From DASUZD01 sp036377055 (GTDB lineage: Bacteria; Actinomycetota; Thermoleophilia; Gaiellales; Gaiellaceae), in assembly GCA_036377055.1 (NCBI GenBank), contig DASUZD010000012.1:1-11100 (forward strand): a stretch of 11,100 bases of DNA, written 5' to 3'. The notes under the pieces are model-generated. The model did not search any database and had not been told where the DNA came from. It saw only the letters and a list, made by a program, of their open reading frames with translations. This document shows positions 1 to 6,600 of this stretch, one piece after another. Every line of letters starts with the position of its first letter. Position 1 is the stretch's first letter. The translations under genes and the position numbers were made by a program.

Positions 1-579
1 GCGCACCGCGTCGATCGGCTCGCGCGTGCCGCCCGCGCTCACGAGGACGCGGCGGCCGGCGAGCGTGCCCGGCTCGAGCAGCTGCCGGATGCGGGCCGCG
101 ATCTCCTCGGGCTCGGCCATGCGGCCGATGCCGGTCTCGCCCTCCGCGAGCTCCCCCTCGGCCGGTCCGATCAGCTCGACGCCGCGCTCCTCGAGCAGCG
201 CGACGTTCGCTTGCGTCGCCGGATGCGTCCACATGCGCGCGTTCATCGCGGGGGCGACAAGGGTCGGGCCGCGGTGCGCGAGCGCCGCCTCGGTGAGAAC
301 GTCGTCCGCGAGCCCGTGCGCGAGCCGCGCGAGCGTGTTCGCCGTGAGCGGCGCGATCACGAGCAGGTCGGCGCGCGCGAGATGCGGGTACGGATCGTCG
401 TTCCGCGGCCGGCGGGCGAGCGCCTCGAAGGTCTCGCGACGTACGAACCGATCGGCGCCGCGAGTGACGAGCGGAATCACCTCGTGCCCGTCCTTGACGA
501 GGAGGCGCGTCAGCTCGCAGGCCTTGTACGCGGCGATGCCGCCGGTAACCCCGAGCAAGATCCGCGCCACGGGACACAT
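1..579 (-). CDS. coaBC: Bifunctional phosphopantothenoylcysteine decarboxylase / phosphopantothenate-cysteine ligase (CoaBC, Dfp), 5' part only
   Basis: Two consecutive steps of coenzyme A synthesis: CoaB joins cysteine to 4'-phosphopantothenate and the FMN-dependent CoaC domain decarboxylates the product. Only the CoaC domain and the first residues of CoaB are present; the gene continues beyond the left edge. The N-terminus reads ILLGVTGGIAAYK, the flavoprotein phosphate-binding start of the HFCD family. The catalytic His is about residue 66 (YPHLARADLL), followed by IAPLTANT, and the substrate-binding Asn is about 113 in PAMNARMW. CoaB begins at SAGGTREPID near residue 181. The position of the E. 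coli active-site Cys158 is Glu here (LAEGETGIGR). I chose ATG at 579; GTG at 570 (VARILLGV) is an equally plausible start and neither has a clear Shine-Dalgarno. The gene follows rpoZ as in other Actinobacteria, but is separated from it by a repeat-filled gap. Confidence 0.95.
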   Translation of the reverse strand, partial: MCPVARILLGVTGGIAAYKACELTRLLVKDGHEVIPLVTRGADRFVRRETFEALARRPRNDDPYPHLARADLLVIAPLTANTLARLAHGLADDVLTEAALAHRGPTLVAPAMNARMWTHPATQANVALLEERGVELIGPAEGELAEGETGIGRMAEPEEIAARIRQLLEPGTLAGRRVLVSAGGTREPIDAVR

Positions 580-593
580 TCTGCCCGCTCTAG

Positions 594-805
594 CACGGGG
601 GAACCCATGGCTTCCCCCGTGTCCCCCTCCTTGATCTCGCCTACAGCCGCCCGAGCTCCGACGGGCAAAGCCCGCCGGAGCGGCGAATGTGCTTGGACGT
701 CGTTCCACCGCCGCGGAGGCGGGCTTTGCCCGCCGTAGCTCGAGCCGCTATCCGGAGCGAGATCTGAAGGAGGCGGCACACGGGGGAACCATGGGTTCCT
801 CCGTG
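594..805. repeat. 212-bp composite inverted repeat between rpoZ and coaBC
   Basis: The right arm (805 down to 709, minus strand) is a diverged copy of the left arm (594 to 685, plus strand). Aligned by hand, about 78 of roughly 100 columns match, with a 23-bp centre (686-708). Each arm is itself built of palindromes. The outer one is a perfect 10-bp stem with an 8-nt loop in the left arm (594-603 with 612-621). In the right arm it is a 12-bp stem with one mismatch (779-790 with 794-805). The inner one is GGGCAAAGCCC (663-673) and its extended complement, a 7-bp stem with a TTT loop (718-734). It looks like two head-to-head units of an interspersed REP/BIME-like or MITE-like repeat. No transposase and no clear target-site duplication is visible. 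There is no U-run, so it is not a classical terminator. It fills most of the 571-839 gap. Confidence 0.85.
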
Positions 806-807
806 AA

Positions 808-845
808 GCGAGCGTCAGCGCCGAAGGCGCGAGCGAGCGTCAGCG
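808..845. repeat. 13-bp direct repeat pair around a short hairpin at the rpoZ stop
   Basis: GCGAGCGTCAGCG occurs at 808-820 and again at 833-845. Between and partly overlapping them, 818-830 forms a 5-bp GC stem (GCGCC/GGCGC) with a 3-nt loop. The second copy covers the last codons and TGA stop of rpoZ on the minus strand, so the repeat probably arose by duplication of the end of the gene. It may act as a 3'-end structure for the rpoZ mRNA, but no U-tract follows. Confidence 0.7.
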
Positions 846-1070
846 GCGGTACTCGTACCGGAGCTTGCCTTCGGAGATCTCCTCCAAGGACATGGTCAGG
901 TAGTTCTTCGAGCGCGACTCGACGAGCGGCGGCGGGGCCTCGTCGAACGTTCCCTCGCCCAGCATGTGGTGGTAGTTGTTGATCTGCCGCGCGCGCTTGG
1001 CGGCGACGATGACCAGCGCGTAGCGCGAGTCCACGTTCTCGAGCAGCTCGTCGATGCGGGGATGGATCAT
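840..1070 (-). CDS. rpoZ: DNA-directed RNA polymerase omega subunit
   Basis: Omega is the small subunit that binds the beta' C-terminal region and helps assemble RNA polymerase. The 76-residue product starts MIHPRIDELLENVDSRY and continues ALVIVAAKRARQIN, the strongly conserved omega core at residues 13-31. It ends in the usual SLEEISEGKLRYEY tail. Length is normal for the family in Actinobacteria. The start is ATG at 1070 and overlaps the gmk stop by four bases (ATGA), which indicates translational coupling; no strong Shine-Dalgarno is needed or seen. An open frame continues upstream of this ATG but carries no omega-like sequence and lies within gmk. The position gmk-rpoZ-coaBC is the conserved actinobacterial order. 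Confidence 0.97.
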   Translation of the reverse strand: MIHPRIDELLENVDSRYALVIVAAKRARQINNYHHMLGEGTFDEAPPPLVESRSKNYLTMSLEEISEGKLRYEYRR

Positions 1071-1687
1071 GGCCGCGCCATGGTACCTGCGCCGTCCAGG
1101 GCTCGGCGGACGATGTCCTCGACCTCGCTCACCGCGCGCTCGAGCTCGTCGTTGACGACCACGTGGTCGAAGCGGTCCTCCAGGTCGAGCTGCTGCCGCG
1201 CCACCTCGAGCCGGACGCCGATCTCGCCGGCGCTCTCGGTCGCGCGCTCGCGGAGGCGCCGCTCGAGCTCGTCGAAGCTCGGCGCCTTGACGAAGATCGT
1301 GACGGCGCCCGGAACCTGCTCGTGGACGCGAAGCGCACCCTCCGTCTCGAGGTCGAGGAGCGGCACCTTCCCCTCCTCCTGGATCCGGTCGATCTCGGAG
1401 TAGAGCGTCCCGGCGCGCGCACCCCACGCGTGCGTGACGTGCTCGAGGAACGCGCCCTCGCGGACGAGGCGATCGAAGTCGCCGTCGCTCAGGAACCAGT
1501 ACTCGCGACCGTCCCGCTCGGCCGGCCTGCGCTCCCGGGTCGTGGCCGAGATGGCGAGCTCGAGCTCGGGCATCCGCGCAAGGAGCGCCTTCTCGATGGT
1601 TCCCTTCCCGGCACCGGACGTGCCGGTCACCACTACGACCGGCTTAGAGTCGTGCCCGGCCTGAAGATCATCGTGTGGACCGGTCAT
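1067..1687 (-). CDS. gmk: Guanylate kinase
   Basis: Phosphorylates GMP (and dGMP) to GDP with ATP in the cytoplasm, essential for GTP supply. The 206-residue product has the P-loop GTSGAGKGT at residues 22-30, the GMP-binding segment SATTRERRPAERDG at 47-60 followed by the conserved Tyr (REYWF), and the C-terminal RFDHVVVNDELERAV. Two places diverge. The usual GNYYGT loop reads GARAGT (89-94), losing the Tyr that contacts the GMP phosphate in the E. coli and yeast enzymes, and the IDxQGA motif reads LDLETEGA (111-118). Mycobacterial enzymes also lack that Tyr, so this is probably a lineage trait and not decay. The start is ATG 1687. The frame is open further upstream to 1831, but that stretch overlaps mihF and has no kinase similarity. 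No Shine-Dalgarno is visible, and a strong hairpin ends seven bases before the ATG. It overlaps rpoZ by four bases. Confidence 0.95.
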   Translation of the reverse strand: MTGPHDDLQAGHDSKPVVVVTGTSGAGKGTIEKALLARMPELELAISATTRERRPAERDGREYWFLSDGDFDRLVREGAFLEHVTHAWGARAGTLYSEIDRIQEEGKVPLLDLETEGALRVHEQVPGAVTIFVKAPSFDELERRLRERATESAGEIGVRLEVARQQLDLEDRFDHVVVNDELERAVSEVEDIVRRALDGAGTMARP

Positions 1688-1694
1688 TTCAGAC

Positions 1695-1721
1695 GGATGC
1701 CTGGGCGAAGCCCACGCATCC
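1695..1721 (-). other. Stem-loop immediately upstream of the gmk start
   Basis: GGATGC at 1695-1700 pairs with GCATCC at 1716-1721. After one C-C mismatch, TGGGC at 1702-1706 pairs with GCCCA at 1710-1714 around the triloop GAA. The stem occupies the region where a gmk ribosome-binding site would lie, and its base is seven bases from the ATG at 1687. Its core GGGCGAAGCCC differs by one base from the core of the repeat at 594-805. Function is unknown; it could set gmk translation or mRNA stability. Confidence 0.7.
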
Positions 1722-1729
1722 TGACGGTC

Positions 1730-1749
1730 GGCGCCGTCGAGCCGGCGCC
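1730..1749 (-). other. GC-rich stem-loop abutting the mihF stop codon
   Basis: A perfect 7-bp stem, GGCGCCG at 1730-1736 with CGGCGCC at 1743-1749, and a 6-nt loop. It starts on the base after the mihF TAA (1752-1750 on the minus strand). No U-run follows, so it is not a standard intrinsic terminator. It may be an RNA processing or stability element, or a weak attenuator between mihF and gmk. Confidence 0.6.
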
Positions 1750-2079
1750 TTAGCGGTGGAAAAGGCCAATCAGCTCCGTACGCTGGCGCTCGGAGAGGCC
1801 GCCCACCGTCTTCGACTGGCTGATGCGGCACTGGTTCAGGAACCGCGCCGCCTTGACGCGCCCGAACTTCGGCACCGCCATCAGCATGTCGAACACCTTT
1901 GCCGTCGAGACGTACTCCGGCGGGTCGTGCAGGATCTGCTCGATCCGGACACGTCCGTCCTTGAGATCCTTCTTCAATCGCGCCCGGCGTACCCGGATGT
2001 CGTTCGCCCGCTTGAGCGCCTCCATGCGCTGATCGAGCGAGCGAAGGGGCGCTTGCGCCTGCAGCTTCGGGGACGCCAT
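1750..2079 (-). CDS. mihF: Integration host factor, actinobacterial type (mIHF-like nucleoid protein)
   Basis: A basic DNA-binding nucleoid protein of the actinobacterial mIHF/sIHF family, unrelated in fold to proteobacterial IHF. The 109-residue product has a helical, Arg/Lys-rich N-terminal half (about 17-50, with RRARLKKDLKDG). It is followed by the helix-two-turn-helix region at about 62-90 (LLEALPKVGKVKA in mycobacteria, here MLMAVPKFGRVKAARF) and the family ending LSERQRTELIGLF. The start is ATG 2079. A GTG 18 bases upstream in frame (2097) lies inside the predicted promoter and is rejected. The -10 hexamer ends eight bases before the ATG, so the mRNA is probably leaderless, and no Shine-Dalgarno is present. 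Position directly before gmk-rpoZ-coaBC is the classical actinobacterial context and supports the call. Confidence 0.93.
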   Translation of the reverse strand: MASPKLQAQAPLRSLDQRMEALKRANDIRVRRARLKKDLKDGRVRIEQILHDPPEYVSTAKVFDMLMAVPKFGRVKAARFLNQCRISQSKTVGGLSERQRTELIGLFHR

Positions 2080-2087
2080 GGCGCGGG

Positions 2088-2149
2088 ATACTAACACCTA
2101 AGAGCCTGCGGTCAACCTCGTAGATTTTTGTCTTTTTCCAGGCTTTTTT
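2088..2149 (-). promoter_or_regulatory. Promoter of mihF with upstream A-tracts
   Basis: On the minus strand TTGACC (2115-2110) and TAGTAT (2093-2088) are separated by 16 bases, matching a housekeeping sigma promoter. The predicted transcription start falls at about 2081-2079, on or next to the ATG. Upstream lie three A-tracts, the T-runs 2125-2129, 2133-2137 and 2144-2149 on the plus strand. Their spacing is near one helical turn, resembling an UP element or a bent segment, and conspicuous in such GC-rich DNA. The promoter lies directly after pyrD, so mihF-gmk-rpoZ can be expressed independently of the pyr operon. Confidence 0.7.
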
Positions 2150-3023
2150 AGGCCGGAACCCTCGACCTCGGATCGAGGCTTCGGGCCTCCACGAGCGCGC
2201 CTTGATGGGCTGCCGCGAACGCTTCGCGCGGGTCGTCGTAGCCGAGCGTCCGCGCCTCCCGCGCGAGCTCCTCGCGCACTCTCGCGGGCGCGTCAGGGTC
2301 CGAAAAGAGCACCGTGCCGAGCGCGACGTGCGCCGCTCCCGCGGCGATGAGCTCGAGGGCGTCGCGGCCCGTCGAAACCCCTCCCATCCCGACGATCTCG
2401 AGGCCCGTCGCGCGGTAGCAGGCGAAGACGGCGGCGAGCGCGATCGGCCGCAGCGCCGGCCCTGAGAGGCCGCCGATCGCTCGGTCGAGGCGCGGGCGCA
2501 GCGTGCGCTCGTCGAGCGCGAGGCCGCGGATCGTGTTCACGAGCGAGAGGCCGTCAGCGCCCGCGAGCTGGACGGCGCGCGCGGTCGCGGCGACGTCGGG
2601 AGCGGCGGCGGAGAGCTTCGCGAAGAGCGGCAGCGCGGTCGCCGCGCGGCAGGCCGCGACGATCTCGGCGGCCGACTCGGGCGCCTCGTCGACGTTCGGG
2701 CACGAGAGGTTCAGCTCGATCGTCACGTCGTCGAGCAACGCGCAGGTCTCGGCATAGTCGGTGGCCGAGAAGCCGCCGACCGAGACCCAGATCGGCACGC
2801 CCAGCTCGTGGAGCCGCGGCAGCGTCTCGGCTAGGAAGCGGTCGCGCCCGGGATTCGCGAGCCCGATCGCGTTCAGCATCCCGAGCTCGGTCTCGGCGAT
2901 CCGCACCGGCGGGTTCCCCTCGCGCGGGAGCGGGGTCACCGTCTTCGTCACGAAGGCGTCGAGCGAGCGCGCGACGTCCGGCGCGGCGAGCGCGTCGAGG
3001 CAGCCGCTCGCGTTAAGCAGCAC
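2148..3023 (-). CDS. pyrD: Dihydroorotate dehydrogenase, type 1B catalytic subunit
   Basis: Oxidises dihydroorotate to orotate using FMN; in the 1B class electrons pass through PyrK to NAD. In the 291-residue product Cys108 in LNLSCPNV is the catalytic base typical of class 1B (Ser in class 2). VTKTV near residue 27, MLNAIGLANPG (49-59) and VNTIRG (162-167) are substrate/FMN contacts, and GMGGVSTGRDALE (212-224) is the phosphate-binding end of the barrel. The start is GTG 3023, preceded by AAGGA ten bases upstream and overlapping pyrK by 11 bases. An upstream in-frame ATG at 3215 would add 64 residues of low-complexity antisense-like sequence and is rejected. With the GTG start the protein opens at VLLNASG. 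It therefore lacks the roughly 20 residues that usually precede the first barrel strand. It is the last gene of the pyr operon, ending in TAA 68 bases before mihF. Confidence 0.95.
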   Translation of the reverse strand: MLLNASGCLDALAAPDVARSLDAFVTKTVTPLPREGNPPVRIAETELGMLNAIGLANPGRDRFLAETLPRLHELGVPIWVSVGGFSATDYAETCALLDDVTIELNLSCPNVDEAPESAAEIVAACRAATALPLFAKLSAAAPDVAATARAVQLAGADGLSLVNTIRGLALDERTLRPRLDRAIGGLSGPALRPIALAAVFACYRATGLEIVGMGGVSTGRDALELIAAGAAHVALGTVLFSDPDAPARVREELAREARTLGYDDPREAFAAAHQGALVEARSLDPRSRVPA

Positions 3024-3675
3024 GGAGAACCGGTCCTTCGAGGCAGAGTCGCCTGAGCTCGCCGTCGATCGCGACCGCGCAGCCGTAGCACGCGCCGTAG
3101 CCGCAGGCCATCGGCGCTTCCCACGCGAGCTGCGCGCTCGGCGCGAGCCGGCGGACCGCCTCGAGCATCGGCTCCGGACCGCAGGCGAGCACGTCGCGAT
3201 CGGCGTCCATCTCATCGGTCACGTAGGTCGGCTCGACGACGACGGTCGCTTCCGGCAGGAGTGCGGCCGCCTCAGCGTGGTGGTCGCTCCGGAAGCCGAG
3301 GACCGCCGGCGCGTCGCGCAGCTCATGCGATGCGTGGACGAGCGGCGCGATCCCGATCCCGCCGCCGACGAGGAGCGGCCGTCGCACGCTGAGGTCGAAG
3401 CCGTTCCCGAGCGGTCCGAGGACGTGGATCGTGTCACCCTGGGCGAGGGCGCAGAGCGCGCGCGTGCCGGGGCCTACGGGGTCGATCAGGAATGCGAGCT
3501 CGCCGGTCGGCGCCAAGCAGAGGCTCATCGCGCGCGGCAGGAGCCGGCGCGGCGCCTCGAGCATGAAGAACTGCCCCGGCCGGCCCGGCTCCAGCCGCCC
3601 GCGCGCGAGCCGCAGCAGCGTGTACGGGCCGACCGCCTCGGCCGCGACGACGCTAAGCGCTTCTCGTCTCGGCAT
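3013..3675 (-). CDS. pyrK: Dihydroorotate dehydrogenase electron-transfer subunit (FAD, 2Fe-2S)
   Basis: Partner of type 1B PyrD: passes electrons from FMN through a [2Fe-2S] cluster and FAD to NAD. The 220-residue product is a ferredoxin-reductase-like protein. Its FAD region has GRPGQFFMLE (31-40) and RAMSL (48-52, the RxxS flavin motif). GPLGNGFDL lies at 87-95, and the nucleotide-binding stretch LLVGGGIGIAPL is at 101-112. The C-terminal cluster site has Cys191, 196, 199 and 211 (C-x4-C-x2-C-x11-C), matching the PyrK pattern. It is about 40 residues shorter than Bacillus and Lactococcus PyrK. The ATG at 3675 overlaps the carB end by 23 bases and is preceded by AGGA at good spacing. Adjacent pyrD, with its active-site Cys, confirms the heterotetrameric 1B enzyme. 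Confidence 0.95.
   Translation of the reverse strand: MPRREALSVVAAEAVGPYTLLRLARGRLEPGRPGQFFMLEAPRRLLPRAMSLCLAPTGELAFLIDPVGPGTRALCALAQGDTIHVLGPLGNGFDLSVRRPLLVGGGIGIAPLVHASHELRDAPAVLGFRSDHHAEAAALLPEATVVVEPTYVTDEMDADRDVLACGPEPMLEAVRRLAPSAQLAWEAPMACGYGACYGCAVAIDGELRRLCLEGPVLRAA
3034..3038 (-). promoter_or_regulatory. Shine-Dalgarno deciding the pyrD GTG start
   Basis: AAGGA on the minus strand, ten bases before GTG 3023, inside the 3' end of pyrK. It supports the short PyrD start over any upstream choice. Confidence 0.5.
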
Positions 3676-6600
3676 CGAGCCGTTCCTGGAGCGACAGCGC
3701 CGCCTCGGTTCGCGCGTTCGCGATCGCGTGCACCGCGGCGGCCGCGCCCGCGAGCGTCGTGATGCACGGCACGCGGGCGATCAGCGCCGCCTCGCGGATC
3801 CGCGAGCCGTCCGCGCGCGCACCCGAGCCCTGCGGCGTGTTGATCACGAGGTCGCAGCGGCGGCGCCGGATCAGGTCGACGACCGTCCGTCCCTTCTCGA
3901 CCTCCTCCAGCTCGAGGCCGGCGGCCGCGAGCGTTCGCGCGGTCCCCGAGGTCGAGAGGAGCCGGAAGCCGAGCCCCGAGAGCGCCGCCGCCACCGGGAC
4001 GAGCGCCCGCTTGTCGGCGTCGCGGACGGAAAGGAAGACCGTGCCCGAGTCGGGGAGCGGTCGGCCCGCGGCGCGCTCGGCCTTGGCGAACGCGGTGGGC
4101 AGATCCGCAGCGGTCGCCATCACCTCGCCCGTCGAGCGCATCTCGGGCCCGAGCACCGGGTCGGCGCCGGGGAAGCGTGCGAACGGCAGCACGGCCGCCT
4201 TCACGGAGACATGTCCGGGGGTCAGGCCCTGGGGCAGGTCCAGCGCGGACAGGGTGGCGCCCGCCGCGAGCCGGCACGCGGCCTCGACGAGGTTCACGCC
4301 GATCGCCTTCGACGCGAACGGCACCGTCCGCGACGCGCGCGGGTTCGCCTCCAGCACGAAGACCTCGCCGTCGGCGACCGCGAGCTGGACGTTCAGCAGG
4401 CCGACGGTGCCGAGCGCCGGCCCGAGCCGCGCGACGATCTCGCGGATCTCCAGCTCGGCCTTGGCGTCGAGCGATGGCGCCGGCAGCACGCAGGCCGAGT
4501 CGCCCGAATGCACGCCCGCCTCCTCGACGTGCTGCATCACGGCGGCGACGAGGGTCTCGCGCCCGTCGCAGAGCGCGTCGACGTCGATCTCGACCGCATT
4601 CTCGACGAAGCGGTCGACGAGGATCGAGCCGTAGAGCTGCTTCTCGAGCGCCGCCCGGATGTCGTCGGCGCCGTAGCACACGCGCATCGCGCGGCCGCCG
4701 AGCACGTACGAGGGCCGGACGAGCACGGGGTAGCCGATCCGCTCCGCCGCCTCGACCGCCTCCCGCCAGCTCGAGACGATCTCCCACTCGGGGCAGCGGA
4801 TCCCGAGCCGATCGAGCAGCGCGGCGAACCGCTCCCGGTCCTCGGCGAGGTCGACGGCCTCGAACGGCGTCCCGAGGATCGGCACGCCCGCCTCCTCCAA
4901 CGCGCGCGCCAGCCGGAGCGGGGTCTGTCCCCCGAACTGGATCACGACGCCCTCCGGCCGCTCGCGCTCGCAGATCGCGAGCACCTCCTCGACGCCGAGC
5001 GGCTCGAAGTAGAGCCGGTCGGACGTGTCGTAGTCGGTCGAGACGGTCTCGGGGTTGCAGTTGACCATCACAGCCTCGTAGCCCAAGGCACGGAAGCTCT
5101 GCGCCGCGTGGACGCAGCAGTAGTCGAACTCGATCCCCTGGCCGATCCGGTTCGGCCCGCTCCCGAGGATCACGACCCGCGGCTTCTCGCCCGGCCCGGG
5201 CGCGTCGCCGATCTCCCCCCACGTCGAGTAGAGGTAGTTCGAAGCCGCCTCGACCTCGCCGGCGCAGGAGTCGACGCGCCGGTACGCAGGCCGCACGCCG
5301 CACGAGCGCCGCCGCGCGCGTGCCTCCGCTTCCGTCCTGCCGCACGCGGCGGCGATCTCGGCGTCGGAGAGCCCGATCCGCTTCAGCCGCACCCAGTCGT
5401 CGGCGACGAGGTCGTCGAGCGAGTCGAGCCCGAAGAGCGCCTCCTGGATCCGCTCGATCTCGGCGTCGAAGAACGGGTGCAGCCCGTCGGGGAGGTCGGT
5501 CAGCTCGGCCCACGGCGTCCGCGAGCCGCGCTCGAGCTCGCGCGAGCGCATCGCCTTCAGGAAGGCCTCGGCGAACGTGCGCCCGATCCCCATCGTCTCA
5601 CCGACGGACTTCATCTGCGTGCCGAGCCGCGGGTCGGCGCCGGGGAACTTCTCGAACGCGAAGCGCGGGAACTTGACGACGACGTAGTCGAGGGTCGGCT
5701 CGAAGCTCGCGGGCGTCGTGCCGGTCAGGTCGTTCGGGATCTCGTCCAGCGTGTAGCCGACTGCGAGCTTCGCCGCGACCTTCGCGATCGGGTAGCCGGT
5801 CGCCTTCGACGCGAGCGCCGAGGACCGCGACACGCGCGGGTTCATCTCGATCACGCGCAGCTCGCCCGTCTCGCGCTCGCGCGCGAACTGGATGTTCGAG
5901 CCGCCGGTGTCGACGCCGATCGCGCGGATCACCGCTGCCGCCGCGTCGCGGAGCTCCTGGTAGGCGAGGTCGGAGAGCGTCATCTGCGGCGCGACTGTCA
6001 CGGAGTCGCCGGTGTGCACGCCCATCGGATCGAGGTTCTCGATCGAGCAGACGACGACGACGTTGTCCGCGCGGTCGCGCACGACCTCGAGCTCGAACTC
6101 GTCCCAGCCGCGCACCGATTCCTCCACGAGGACCTGGCCGATCGGGCTCTCGGCTAGCCCGAGCTCGACCTGCCGCCTGAGCTCGAACTGCGAGCCAGCG
6201 AAGCCACCGCCGTGGCCGCCGAGGGTGAACGCCGGGCGCACGACCGCGGGGGTACTCAGGCCGGCGAGATCGCCGGCGTGCGTGACGATCGTCGACCTCG
6301 GCACTCGCAGGCCGACGCTCGCGACCGCCTCCTTGAAGAGCTCGCGGTTCTCGGCACGGCGGATCGCGTCGATGGACGCGCCGATCAGCTCGACGCCGAG
6401 CTCGTCGAGGACGCCGGCCTCGGCCAGCTCGAGCGCGAGGTTGAGCGCGGTCTGGCCGCCCATCGTCGGCAGGAGCGCGTCCGGGCGTTCGCGCGCGAGC
6501 ACGTCGGCGACGCCGGCCAGGTCGAGCGGCTCGAGGTACGTCCGGTCGGCGAAGCCGGGGTCGGTCATGATCGTCGCCGGGTTCGAGTTGACGACGATCG

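Noticed and set aside
510..779. An 89-codon open frame on the minus strand spanning the rpoZ-coaBC gap
   Set aside because: It translates the palindromic repeat, overlaps coaBC, and has no suitably spaced ribosome site or recognisable domain.
594..805. Intrinsic terminator downstream of rpoZ
   Set aside because: The stems are strong but no U-tract follows on either strand, and the two-arm copy structure is better explained as a repeat element. Factor-dependent termination there cannot be excluded.
1071..1427. N-terminally extended rpoZ
   Set aside because: The extra residues lie wholly within gmk, are Arg/Ala/Gly-rich without omega similarity, and ATG 1070 gives a normal-length omega with an ATGA overlap.
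2121..2150. T-runs as an intrinsic terminator on the plus strand
   Set aside because: No stable GC stem precedes the T-runs and no plus-strand gene ends there. They are better read as A-tracts upstream of the mihF promoter.
3431..6157. A 908-codon open frame on the plus strand
   Set aside because: It lies antisense to carB and the end of pyrK, which are unambiguous. Its product is Arg/Asp/Ala-rich low-complexity sequence with no domain, the usual shadow of third-position GC bias.
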